From: Lachnospiraceae bacterium | GTDB lineage: Bacteria > Bacillota > Clostridia > Lachnospirales > Lachnospiraceae | DNA: 60,358 bases | Assembly (NCBI GenBank): GCA_024698485.1 | Contig: JAILRC010000033.1 | Span: forward strand, 1-60,358 | Direction of reading: 5' to 3' | Shown: positions 44,845 through 53,532 of the stretch, piece by piece | Position numbering within the stretch: position 1 is the first letter of the stretch | Layout: every line of letters begins with the position of its first letter | Notes under the pieces: model-generated | What the model saw: the letters and a program-made list of their open reading frames with translations, nothing else | Told to the model about the DNA's origin: nothing | The model's database searches: none | Position numbers and translations under genes: made by a program

Positions 44845-46443
44845 TCATTTAACTCCGTACTTTTCTTTAAAATAATCTGCGAGAAGGTCTCTCGCGAAAA
44901 CATCCGCGTCATATAACTCCACTTCCGTCAGGTGGTTGGGACCGTAGGAAGAAGAGTAGGTGTCCGTCACAAGATAGTAGACGGCATTGGGCGCCAGGTG
45001 ATTCTTCACTTCCTCACCGTATTCTCCGTAGTTGATGAAGTAGTTGTCATTGGTGGTCTCAAAGAAATTGTTGTTAAGGTCTATGCCCTTGCATTCGCAC
45101 AGCACCAACTGATTGTCGAAGGGGAAGAGCATCTGAAGATCCGAATAGGTCACTTCTCCCGCAGCCAGGGATCTGGGACTTCTGATGGAGAAGTAGCCGC
45201 CTGCCAGAGCGATGTCGTACTTGTCTCCCCAGCGTTCCATGGCCGCATCGTAGTAAAGGACGGCGCAGAGCTGACGCAGTTCGTCGCCGTCCATTCTCTC
45301 GGGGATGTTGGCTATGACGGCGTTGATGTCTCCGATCACATCGTCATATTTTGCCAGGAGAGTCTCCACAATGGGATCGGGATTTTGATCGTACTTGTAG
45401 GTGTTGTGGGAAACTATGCCTGCTTCTGAAGTCACAAGGGTGTCGTTGGCTTTGTTGTACTCCATGCATACATGGGAGAGGCCTGTGGTATTGTCGCCGC
45501 CGCCCTGAAGATGCCAGACGCCGTAAAAGTCCTTAAGGGCATAGGCCTTGTGGGTGTGTCCTTCAAAGACCACGTCCACGTAGCCGTCGGAAAGGGTGGG
45601 ATCGAAGTAGGAACTCAGCTGTCCCACCGCTATGGTCCCTGTTCCGGAAACGTTCTTTGAGTAGCCGTCATGGACCGAGTAAACGATGATCTTGCAGCCT
45701 TCTTCTTTCCTGAGGCGTTCAGCTTCAGCTTTCACAAGTCTTGTGAGATCTGCGCCCGTAAGGAAGTAGACATCCGACACCATTTTGCCTGAAATGGAGG
45801 AGTAGCAGTCTCCGATGGCTCCGATGATGCCGATCTTCACTCCTTCACGCTCGATGACAACGGAGGGAGTGCAGTAGGAAGCAAGGCTCTTCGTGGCTTT
45901 TTCGTAAATGTTGATGGCGAGAAAAGGAAACTCTGCCAGTTCCTCATTTTTTTCAATATATTCACGACCCCAGTCATATTCATGATTTCCGAAGGTCATG
46001 GAGACGAAATCCAGATCGTTCATCCATTCCGTCACAAGATTGCCCCGGGTCAGGTTGGATTCGCTGCTTCCCTGCCACATGTCTCCCGAAGAAAGGATGA
46101 CGAAATTGTCGTCCAGCATCTGCCTTGTTTTAAGCCAGGCGGTCATCTCGTCCACACCGGGCTGGGCATCGCTGTCCTTGAATTTGCCGTGAAGGTCGTT
46201 CAGGGCATAGATATCGATGACGGCCAGTACATCGGCATTGCACAGGTCGCACAGGCCGTTGTTGTCCGTGTCCTTGTGGATGCAGGCCTCATCCTGAACC
46301 GCAGGAACAGGTGATACTTCGGTGGCGGAAGTGATGTCGGCCGCCGTTGCGGAGGGAACATAAGGTTTAGTGGAAAATGAATCGCCGCAGGCTGCAGCCG
46401 TCATGAAAACTATAGTAAAAGTCAGTAATAAGAGTTTTTTCAT
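44845..46443 (-). CDS. Exported 5'-nucleotidase / 2',3'-cyclic phosphodiesterase-type lipoprotein
   Basis: It is probably anchored outside the membrane to dephosphorylate extracellular nucleotides. The signal peptide ends at a lipobox-like TAAAC (Cys19). A Cys/Asp-rich segment, CIHKDTDNNGLCDLC (about residues 54-68), resembles a small calcium or metal loop. The metallophosphatase domain follows, with ALNDLHGKF, SSGDMWQGS, TFGNHEYDWG and VFEGHTHKAY carrying the metal ligands. The C-terminal 5'-nucleotidase domain (about residues 360-532) has the YSDLQMLFPFDNQL substrate-stacking region. At 532 aa it is typical. Confidence 0.9.
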   Translation of the reverse strand: MKKLLLLTFTIVFMTAAACGDSFSTKPYVPSATAADITSATEVSPVPAVQDEACIHKDTDNNGLCDLCNADVLAVIDIYALNDLHGKFKDSDAQPGVDEMTAWLKTRQMLDDNFVILSSGDMWQGSSESNLTRGNLVTEWMNDLDFVSMTFGNHEYDWGREYIEKNEELAEFPFLAINIYEKATKSLASYCTPSVVIEREGVKIGIIGAIGDCYSSISGKMVSDVYFLTGADLTRLVKAEAERLRKEEGCKIIVYSVHDGYSKNVSGTGTIAVGQLSSYFDPTLSDGYVDVVFEGHTHKAYALKDFYGVWHLQGGGDNTTGLSHVCMEYNKANDTLVTSEAGIVSHNTYKYDQNPDPIVETLLAKYDDVIGDINAVIANIPERMDGDELRQLCAVLYYDAAMERWGDKYDIALAGGYFSIRSPRSLAAGEVTYSDLQMLFPFDNQLVLCECKGIDLNNNFFETTNDNYFINYGEYGEEVKNHLAPNAVYYLVTDTYSSSYGPNHLTEVELYDADVFARDLLADYFKEKYGVK

Positions 46444-46516
46444 AGGTTCACCTTTAATATATGTTTGTTCTTACCGAGCGTTTCATTATACCCCCTTTTA
46501 TTTTTTTTGGAAAGGG

Positions 46517-46545
46517 TTTATATTGTAAAAAAACTATGTTAAAAT
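46517..46545 (+). promoter_or_regulatory. Possible promoter of the HD-GYP gene
   Basis: A good -10 (TAAAAT, 46540-46545) with a weak TTTATA -35 (46517-46522) at 17 bp lies about 60 bp upstream of the start. Confidence 0.35.
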
Positions 46546-46603
46546 CCTGTAAGATATGTACATTTTATAAACATCCGGATTGCTGGGGTGGGGGAGCAAG
46601 ACT

Positions 46604-48532
46604 ATGATCATGCGGGATGAGATCAGGACCTTTGCAAAAAGGTACAAGCAGAACATCGAGAAGCGTACGGAACTGAACAACAGACTGTTTGAACTCTGCG
46701 AACACGACAAATGGCTGAAACTTTTGAAGGACAGGGCGGTGAAGAGCCAGCGCCTTTATAAGGACAACGAAAAGCTCATTGCCATGATAAAGAGCAAACT
46801 GGAGGGAGAACTCACGGACAAGGAGGCGTCATCTCTTTATGACGCTGTTTTTAATGTGTTCTTTGACCGTTTCGAGATCAGCGACATCCCAATCTTTATG
46901 ATGCTGGCAAAGCGTCTTTTGCCTGTTTATAAAGAAAAAAAAGATTACAACCGCCTTGCCAGGCTTTACGGCATATTGACCTATTGGAGCATGGAATACT
47001 ACTCCCGCATAAGGGCGGTGAGCGACAACGAGACCATCGACTATGCCTATGAGACGCTGGCTCTCAAGGAACACTATGCCGAGATGGACGATCCCGAAGC
47101 CAGACTTCGTATCTTCCGTACCTATGCAAACCTTCTGGGAAACATTCTTGAAGGTCATGCGGGCATTCATGGAAATTTTTTTGAAGTATACATTGAGATG
47201 ATCAATTTCTGGAACAGCGACACCGTGCAGAAACTGGACGGGAAGAATGAGGACATCATCGCGGAAGTTGAGTGGATGAAGGAAAACATGGTGTACATAT
47301 GCACCTGCAACCTTCTGGATTATAAAAACGAGATCACGGAGAACGAGAGACGCCGTGAGATCGGCTTTGTTCGGGAAAGACTTGCGGAATTCGACGGAAA
47401 CCTTGAAGAGAACACCATTTATTGGGTTGGTGATATGATGCTTAAGATCCTGTTCAGGGAGATCAGCCCCAGAGACGCCATCCACAAGGTCATCATGAGG
47501 ACCGATGCCATCAGAAAACCGGATTTTGACAATCTGGAGCCCGAAGAGAACTGTGACATCCTGGATGAAAAATACATGATGATGGATCTCAGCGTGTGCA
47601 TATTAAGGAAAATGGACTTTTCCGAAAAGGAGCGCACCGACTACGGCCGTCAGATCACCTTCCGCTTTTTCAAGGATATACACAAGATCCCCGCAAACCT
47701 TTACACCAACTATGTGGATGACATATGCCAGGAGTACTTTTCCATGGTGCGCCCCTTCCTGAACGGCATATATGAAAAAGAGCAGAAACTCATGCAGATC
47801 TTTTTCCTGAGACAGCCCCTCACATACATCCACTGCCTGCTGGTGGGAAGCCTTGCCTACAGGCTGGGAGATGCCCTCATCGAAAAGAAGCCCTTTTTGT
47901 TTGCGGGCATCAGGGAACTGGAATCGGAAGAAGACGTCATCAACAAGAAAGATGCTGTGCTTGACTTTGTGAGAAGGGCGGGGCTCATTCATGACATCGG
48001 TGAGATCGTCATGCCCACCATCATCAACATGCAGACCAGAAGCCTCACTGAGATCGAGAAGGAATGCATCCTGAAGCATCCCCGCATCGGAGTGGATTAT
48101 CTGGAAAACGACAAGGATTTTCTGCCCTATATGGACATCATCCTTGGGCATCACAAGTCCTATGACGGGAAGACGGGCTACCCCGAGGATTTTGACAACA
48201 CCGCATCGCCCTATAGGATAGTCATCGACCTCATCACTGTCTGCGATGCCCTTGAGATCGCGGAGGATTACATCAGCCGTGCCTACAAGGAACCCAAGAG
48301 CTTTGACGAGATCGTGAAGGAGATCTGTGAGGGGGCGGGGAAACTTTACAACCCTTACATAGCCGAACTGATCCTTACGGACGATGAATTGCGTAAACAA
48401 TTAAGGTTCATAGTGACGGAAGGCCGCATAAAAGCTACGAGGGAAGTGTACAGGAACATAGTCACCTGTGTTAGATACGGAGGTTCCCCTTACTTCAGGC
48501 TGGATGCGGTGGATATGGCCGAAAACGAGTGA
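46604..48532 (+). CDS. HD-GYP domain protein with long N-terminal region
   Basis: The start is the ATG at 46604 after GGGGGAG; the open frame extends 8 codons upstream with only a TTG. The 642 aa lack membrane segments. Residues 1 to about 400 are helical without a recognised domain. The C-terminal part has an HD-GYP-like phosphodiesterase domain: LIHDIGE near residue 462, ILKHPRIGVDYL, ILGHHKSYDGKTGYP near 520 and VCDALEIAE. The usual Lys after HDIG is Glu. HD-GYP proteins degrade cyclic-di-GMP or related dinucleotides; activity here is inferred. A chemoreceptor gene follows, consistent with a motility or lifestyle signal. Confidence 0.82.
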   Translation: MIMRDEIRTFAKRYKQNIEKRTELNNRLFELCEHDKWLKLLKDRAVKSQRLYKDNEKLIAMIKSKLEGELTDKEASSLYDAVFNVFFDRFEISDIPIFMMLAKRLLPVYKEKKDYNRLARLYGILTYWSMEYYSRIRAVSDNETIDYAYETLALKEHYAEMDDPEARLRIFRTYANLLGNILEGHAGIHGNFFEVYIEMINFWNSDTVQKLDGKNEDIIAEVEWMKENMVYICTCNLLDYKNEITENERRREIGFVRERLAEFDGNLEENTIYWVGDMMLKILFREISPRDAIHKVIMRTDAIRKPDFDNLEPEENCDILDEKYMMMDLSVCILRKMDFSEKERTDYGRQITFRFFKDIHKIPANLYTNYVDDICQEYFSMVRPFLNGIYEKEQKLMQIFFLRQPLTYIHCLLVGSLAYRLGDALIEKKPFLFAGIRELESEEDVINKKDAVLDFVRRAGLIHDIGEIVMPTIINMQTRSLTEIEKECILKHPRIGVDYLENDKDFLPYMDIILGHHKSYDGKTGYPEDFDNTASPYRIVIDLITVCDALEIAEDYISRAYKEPKSFDEIVKEICEGAGKLYNPYIAELILTDDELRKQLRFIVTEGRIKATREVYRNIVTCVRYGGSPYFRLDAVDMAENE

Positions 48533-48547
48533 TAAACCACATTTAAT

Positions 48548-48600
48548 GACTCTGTGGTCTTGAAAGACTGAATGTCTTTTTGTGACTGCAGAGTCTTTTT
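48548..48600 (+). terminator. Rho-independent terminator of the HD-GYP gene
   Basis: GACTCTG (48548-48554) pairs with CAGAGTC (48589-48595), with an inner AGAC/GTCT hairpin, and is followed by TTTTT. It starts 16 bp after the stop codon. Confidence 0.78.
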
Positions 48601-48724
48601 GTGTATACAAAAAACAAGACCAAGGTCATATTTTAAGACTTTCTTCAGAGTTTTGTTGTATATTTGGTGGACTAAATGTGTTACGATAACCGAACAAGAT
48701 CAATTTGCTTAAGGAGGCGCGTAT

Positions 48725-50797
48725 ATGAAAAAATTTGCGTTGAACCTGAAGATCATATTAGTGGTCGGGGTTATTTTCACCGCGTGTATCATTATTTTCT
48801 GGGTATATGCATCCGGAAAGATGATGGACATATCAAAGGGTAATGCAAGAGAATCACTGAAGAATGTTACTTCCAGTGCTGCCACCAGCATTGAGCAGTA
48901 CGTACAGAATGAGCTGACCTTCGTTGAGGGCTACAGATGGACCAGTGAGATCCAGGCTCTCATAAAAGGAGATCTTTCCGCAAGAGCATTGCAGGAAGCT
49001 GAGGATATCACCCTCGTATATTCTTCAAAGAAGAAATACATAGAAGGTCTGTTCTATATGTCACCTGACGGGATTGTTCGTACACACACCATCCCCGCAG
49101 TAGTGGGAATGGATCTGGGATCAAGTTCTGCAGATACATGGACCGAGGAATACACCATGGCTACAGCCTCTGTTTCTTCCGCTACAAGCGACATCGTTCT
49201 TTCCGCAGGTGTTTCACTTGCAAAGGATGACGGAACATATGGCGGTATGATCATGGTAGCCACATACACCAACGGACTTAACGATCTCCTTGACGGCATC
49301 ATGAAGAGCAATCCTCTTTACAAGGAAATGACTCTCGTAATGCCCTGGTCATTCGCAAGCTCCGCATCATCTGTTGTTTATGCGGCAGATAAGAGCAAGG
49401 TAGCTCAGGAATACACCGAAGGACCTCTTCTGGATCTGGTTACGGCATATGCAGGCATGCAGTCCGGAGCTGAGGACGCCGAGCCTTACGCAGGGCCCAC
49501 GGCAGATCTCATCACATATAAAGACGCTGCAACCGGCAAGGACATGGTAGGTTACTACATGATCCTGGAAGATTTCGGATGGATCCTTTATGTTGAAGGC
49601 GAGCAGGACATGATCTTCGGTGAAGCTCAGAGATCCAGCAATTCCCTTCTTGTTGCAACCCTGATCACACTTGTTGCCGGTGTTGCGGGCATCCTTGCAT
49701 TCGTAACCTTCCTTCTTAAGCCTCTTACAAACGTTGAAGGCGAACTCAAGAGAGTTGCCACACTTGATTTCACGGATAACGGCGAATTACAGAAATATGC
49801 CAACAGAAACGATGAAGTGGGAACCATCGCAGGTGCCGCAATGAGCCTTAAGGATGCCGTAAGAGATACCATGGCACTGGTTGGCAACAGTGCAGGAAAG
49901 ATGGGCACCAACTCCAAGGCTCTGGTAGATACATCAAAGCTCCTCTCCAACTTTACGGAAGAGAGTATGGCAGTTACCGAAGAGCTCTATGCACGTATTG
50001 AGCAGACCAACGAGTCCGTACGTAAGACCGAAGAAGAGATCAACAAGGTTACGGGACTTGTTAAGGATGTTAACGATAAGGTTGATGCCGGTGAGAAACT
50101 TTCCAAGGATCTCATCAAGAAGACCGGCGTTGTTACCAAGGAAGTTGAAGGCAAGCTTGAAGCCAGCAGAGAAAAGATTAACGAGACCAGAACAAACGTT
50201 TACGACGCTGTTGAAAGTCTTGAAACGGTTAAGAAGATCAATGATCTGGCCAGCGCCATCCTTGATATCACATCCCAGACCAACCTCCTTTCCCTCAACG
50301 CTTCCATCGAGGCAGCGCGTGCCGGTGAGGCAGGTCGTGGTTTCGCGGTAGTTGCAAGCGAGATCGCAAAGCTCGCTACAGAGTCTCAGGAAACAGCGGG
50401 AAGAATCCAGGATATCGTTGCAGAAAGCAATATCGCAGTCGAAAAGGTTAGAACCAGCGTAGAAGCTGTTATGAAGTTTGTACTTGAAGATGTTGAAGGC
50501 GAGTTCAAGTCCTTCGGCGAGAGCTCCAGAAGTTACGGAACAGACATTGAAGGCATCATGCATTCCATCGACGAGATCGGAGGCGCCATGGATAACCTTA
50601 AGGCTTCCGTTGACGACATCGGAAAGTTCATCCGCGAAGTTTCCAACTGCGCAGACAATAACCACGCAGGAGTACAGCAGATCGTTGATAAGAACGTGGG
50701 CACCACAAAGGTTGTTGAGGATATCAATGTTATCATTGATTCCGAAAGAGAAAGTGCGGGCAACCTTAATGACATGGTGGGTCGTTTCAAGATCTGA
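48725..50797 (+). CDS. Methyl-accepting chemotaxis protein
   Basis: It is a 690-aa chemoreceptor with the classic plan. Helix 1 spans about residues 8-30 right at the N-terminus. An extracellular region of about 270 residues, probably dCache-like, follows (SPDGIVRTHTIPAVVGMDLGSS and the YYMILEDFGWILYVEGEQD segment near its end). Helix 2 lies near 303-328, then a HAMP-like region and a coiled-coil signalling domain with [20 protein letters not shown] and RGFAVVASEIAKLA. AAGGAGG precedes the ATG. It ends FKI, as does the chemoreceptor at 24361, and lacks that protein's Lys-rich leader. Ligand unknown. Confidence 0.93.
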   Translation: MKKFALNLKIILVVGVIFTACIIIFWVYASGKMMDISKGNARESLKNVTSSAATSIEQYVQNELTFVEGYRWTSEIQALIKGDLSARALQEAEDITLVYSSKKKYIEGLFYMSPDGIVRTHTIPAVVGMDLGSSSADTWTEEYTMATASVSSATSDIVLSAGVSLAKDDGTYGGMIMVATYTNGLNDLLDGIMKSNPLYKEMTLVMPWSFASSASSVVYAADKSKVAQEYTEGPLLDLVTAYAGMQSGAEDAEPYAGPTADLITYKDAATGKDMVGYYMILEDFGWILYVEGEQDMIFGEAQRSSNSLLVATLITLVAGVAGILAFVTFLLKPLTNVEGELKRVATLDFTDNGELQKYANRNDEVGTIAGAAMSLKDAVRDTMALVGNSAGKMGTNSKALVDTSKLLSNFTEESMAVTEELYARIEQTNESVRKTEEEINKVTGLVKDVNDKVDAGEKLSKDLIKKTGVVTKEVEGKLEASREKINETRTNVYDAVESLETVKKINDLASAILDITSQTNLLSLNASIEAARAGEAGRGFAVVASEIAKLATESQETAGRIQDIVAESNIAVEKVRTSVEAVMKFVLEDVEGEFKSFGESSRSYGTDIEGIMHSIDEIGGAMDNLKASVDDIGKFIREVSNCADNNHAGVQQIVDKNVGTTKVVEDINVIIDSERESAGNLNDMVGRFKI

Positions 50798-50827
50798 GCG
50801 GAAGAAAAGGAATAGGGTCAAATCTGA

Positions 50828-50863
50828 AAACATCCCGGCGGAGCACCGTCGGGATGTTTCTTT
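50828..50863 (+). terminator. Rho-independent terminator of the second chemoreceptor gene
   Basis: AAACATCCCG (50828-50837) pairs perfectly with CGGGATGTTT (50850-50859) and is followed by CTTT. It lies 31 bp after the stop. Confidence 0.85.
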
Positions 50864-50865
50864 GG

Positions 50866-50894
50866 TTGTTATACAGAACTAAATGTGGTAAAAT
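50866..50894 (+). promoter_or_regulatory. Sigma-A promoter of the DUF1292 gene
   Basis: TTGTTA (50866-50871), a 17-bp spacer and TAAAAT (50889-50894) lie about 38 bp upstream of the start codon and just after the terminator. Confidence 0.75.
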
Positions 50895-50931
50895 AATCAT
50901 TTGAAAAGAAAAGCATTTGGAGGTTCCATAA

Positions 50932-51255
50932 ATGGCTGATAAGAAAAAAGATTACGATCTGGAGACAGTTACTCTTGAACTTGACGGCGGTGAAGAGATC
51001 ACCTGCGATGTCATCTCCATTTTCCCTGTAAACATCAATAACGAAGAGAAGATGTATATCGCTCTTTTGGATGAAAATGCCGACGATGACTCGGATATCT
51101 TCCTTTACAGGGCATCAAATCTTGAGGACCCCGACAACATTCAGATCGACAATATCGAGGATGATGAAGAGTTTGAGATCGTTGCGGATGCCTTTGATGA
51201 ACTTCTGGATGATGAAGAGTTTAATGAGATGTGGGATGACGACGATGAGGAGTGA
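50932..51255 (+). CDS. DUF1292 domain protein
   Basis: It is a small, very acidic cytoplasmic protein of 107 aa with no assigned function. The central segment, TVTLELDGGEEITCDVISIFPVNINNEEKMYIALL, matches the DUF1292 (YrzB-like) family of Firmicutes. The C-terminal 45 residues are dominated by Asp and Glu. TTTGGAGG precedes the ATG at 50932. In many Firmicutes such genes sit beside yrrK/yqgF; here the partner is a glycosidase gene that starts 2 bp after this stop, an unusual placement. Confidence 0.85.
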   Translation: MADKKKDYDLETVTLELDGGEEITCDVISIFPVNINNEEKMYIALLDENADDDSDIFLYRASNLEDPDNIQIDNIEDDEEFEIVADAFDELLDDEEFNEMWDDDDEE

Positions 51256-51257
51256 CT

Positions 51258-53033
51258 ATGAGCTGGGATAAGCATCCTGATCCGCAGTTACAACGGAATA
51301 AATGGTTCAGCCTTAACGGAGACTGGCTTTTGAACGGGAGAAGGATACAGGTGCCCTTTGCCCCCGAGTCGGAAATGTCGGCTTTTAAAGGCGAGATCGG
51401 ATACGGAGAGAGTGAAAGCCTTGTATATGAAAAGAACTTTGTGTTGCCTGAGTATATGCACGAAGGAAAATACACAAGGCTTCTTTTGCATGTGGACGGC
51501 GTGGATCAGCGCAGCCTGGTGGCAGTTAACGGTAAAGTTGTGGGCAGCCACAGGGATGGGTATTTAAAGGCGGTTTATGACGTTACGGGAAAGGTGAAGG
51601 AAGAGGGGGAAAACCTCCTTAAGATCATCGCTGTGGATCACCTGTCCAAGGACTACCCCTACGGCAAACAAAAGATCAAAAGAGGAGGCATGTGGTATAC
51701 CCCCTTCAGCGGCGTTTGGAAGAGCGTGTGGCTGGAGGCAGTGCCTTCGAAATACATAAAAGGATTGAGGACGGATTGGGACGGAGAGAATATTAATTTT
51801 AAATTTAATTTCTCTGAATTCTTGGGCAGAGCTTTTGAAATAAGGATATCCGGGCCAAGCTTAAAGAACGAAACGATCCTGAAAGCAGATGAGAAACTTG
51901 ACGAGGAAACGGAAGAAAACTGGATAATCTCCGGGGAGATTTCTGAAAATATTCCGGAATCGGGGATAAAAATTCCTGCAAAGGAACTGGTGTCCGGCCT
52001 TGGAGATCCTTTTGAAGTCAAGTTGTGGTCGCCTGAGGAACCCTGGCTCTACGATGCGGAGATCACCGCAGGAGACGATGTGGTGAAAACCTACTTCGGG
52101 TTAAGGACTGTTGAAGAGAAGGTGATCGACGGAAGACCGAAGGTTCTGTTGAACGGAAAGGCCATTTTTCTACACGGTGTGCTGGATCAGGGGTATTACG
52201 AAAAGAGTCTGGTGCTTCCTCCGGAGGAAGAGGAATACGAAAGAGACGTCCTTCGTATGAAAAAGCTTGGCTTCAATCTTTTGAGAAAACACGTAAAAAC
52301 GGAATCCGACTGGTTTTACTACTATTGTGATATTCACGGAATGCTTGTAATGCAGGATTTTGTTAATTCGGGAAACTACCGCTATTTAATTGACACCGTT
52401 CTTCCCACCATAGGTTTAAGGCTGTCTGATGACAGATGGAGATATGTGGGGATTGCAAGAAGAAAACTCTTTGAAATCCATGCTTTCGGAGTGGTGGATG
52501 AACTCCACAACCATCCCTGTGTGGTGGCATACACCATTTTTAACGAAGGCTGGGGACAGCATAGGGGAGACGATCACTATGCGGCGTTAAAGGCGAAGGA
52601 ACCCGGCAGGCTCTTTGACACGGCTTCGGGATGGTTTGATGTTCGCAGGACGGATTTTGACAGCCGGCACATTTATTTTCGCCTTCGTAATGTGAAACCC
52701 TCAAAAAGATACAGGAACAAGCCGATATTCATTACAGAATGCGGCGGTTACTCATGGGCTGTGGATGGTCACATCTTCAACCCCAAAAAGGCCTACGGCT
52801 ATGGAAAATGCAATTCTGTCGATGAACTTACCGGCAGGATCGAAGAACTCTATGAAAAAATGGTGTTGCCCGGGATCGGTGACGGCGTTTGCGGCTGCAT
52901 ATATACGCAGCTTTCCGACATCGAGGACGAGGTCAACGGACTCTATACCTATGACAGACAGATCTGCAAGGTTGACGAAAAAAGGATGAAGGCACTGGCT
53001 CTTCGTCTTGCCGCGGAAGTGGAGGAAAAATAA
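51258..53033 (+). CDS. Glycoside hydrolase family 2 protein (beta-galactosidase/glucuronidase type)
   Basis: It is a cytoplasmic retaining beta-glycosidase of 591 aa, the size of beta-glucuronidase-like GH2 members rather than full LacZ. The start is the ATG at 51258 with GAGGAG inside the preceding gene's end; a GTG two codons earlier is less likely. The N-terminal sugar-binding domain (WFSLNGDWLL, ARG-type WYTPFSGVWKSVWLE near residue 150) is followed by an immunoglobulin-like domain and the TIM barrel. The acid/base Glu is in YTIFNEGWGQ near 431 and the probable nucleophile Glu in FITECGGYSW near 495. Substrate cannot be fixed from sequence. Confidence 0.9.
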   Translation: MSWDKHPDPQLQRNKWFSLNGDWLLNGRRIQVPFAPESEMSAFKGEIGYGESESLVYEKNFVLPEYMHEGKYTRLLLHVDGVDQRSLVAVNGKVVGSHRDGYLKAVYDVTGKVKEEGENLLKIIAVDHLSKDYPYGKQKIKRGGMWYTPFSGVWKSVWLEAVPSKYIKGLRTDWDGENINFKFNFSEFLGRAFEIRISGPSLKNETILKADEKLDEETEENWIISGEISENIPESGIKIPAKELVSGLGDPFEVKLWSPEEPWLYDAEITAGDDVVKTYFGLRTVEEKVIDGRPKVLLNGKAIFLHGVLDQGYYEKSLVLPPEEEEYERDVLRMKKLGFNLLRKHVKTESDWFYYYCDIHGMLVMQDFVNSGNYRYLIDTVLPTIGLRLSDDRWRYVGIARRKLFEIHAFGVVDELHNHPCVVAYTIFNEGWGQHRGDDHYAALKAKEPGRLFDTASGWFDVRRTDFDSRHIYFRLRNVKPSKRYRNKPIFITECGGYSWAVDGHIFNPKKAYGYGKCNSVDELTGRIEELYEKMVLPGIGDGVCGCIYTQLSDIEDEVNGLYTYDRQICKVDEKRMKALALRLAAEVEEK

Positions 53034-53034
53034 T

Positions 53035-53523
53035 TTGTACAATAACGGTCCATCAAAAAAACTGGTGGTGATCACCGCCTGCATACCGTTGCTGCTCACT
53101 CTTGCAGCATGTAAAAAGACCTGGACACCCCCCAGACGTTCTGCAACTCCCACCCCCATCATCAAAGTTGTGGACAATGACAGAACGGACAGGGACGGAG
53201 CAGGAGACGGACTGGTGCCTGTACAGACTCTGTTCCCCGGGAAACATGGGCAGGAAGGTACTCTGACCCCTACTCCCACCTTTACTCCTTCTCCCGAGCC
53301 CACAAAAGCTCCGGACACGGGAGATCCGGGCTGGAATGAGGGACCTACACCCACACCTTTGCCCACTCCCACTTTTACACCTACACCAAAACCCACCAAC
53401 ACCCCCAGACCCACCAGGGTTCCGCCCACACCTGTGGCGCCTACGCCCTGGCCCACACCCACACCTACTCCCGGCAGTGTTGATTATGTTCTGATCACAG
53501 GTACACCCACTCCGAGAATTTAG
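53035..53523 (+). CDS. Pro/Thr-rich lipoprotein
   Basis: The start is the TTG at 53035: GGAGG (53021-53025) lies at the right spacing and the resulting N-terminus is a proper signal peptide (KK then LVVITACIPLLLTLAAC, lipidated Cys26). The ATG at 53008 would overlap GH2 and spoil it. The mature about 136 residues have no globular domain and are mostly PTPTP-like, a stretch that would cross the cell wall. It lies 1 bp after the GH2 stop and 9 bp before the helicase gene. No function can be assigned; it might be a spacer, anchor or glycosylated surface peptide. Confidence 0.7.
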   Translation: MYNNGPSKKLVVITACIPLLLTLAACKKTWTPPRRSATPTPIIKVVDNDRTDRDGAGDGLVPVQTLFPGKHGQEGTLTPTPTFTPSPEPTKAPDTGDPGWNEGPTPTPLPTPTFTPTPKPTNTPRPTRVPPTPVAPTPWPTPTPTPGSVDYVLITGTPTPRI

Positions 53524-53532
53524 AGAAGACGG

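Noticed and set aside
48671-48691. Sigma-D (flagellar) promoter before the second chemoreceptor
   Set aside because: A CGATAA is present but the TAAA element is only a few bases away instead of about 15.
48533-48724. Cyclic-di-GMP riboswitch before the chemoreceptor
   Set aside because: No GEMM-type conserved bases or paired tetraloop-receptor layout were seen; only a terminator and an AT-rich promoter stretch.
52752-53462. Minus-strand Gly/Val-rich open frame of 236 codons
   Set aside because: It is the mirror of the PTPTP-coding repeats and the GH2 end; low complexity, no start site, fully overlapped by supported genes.
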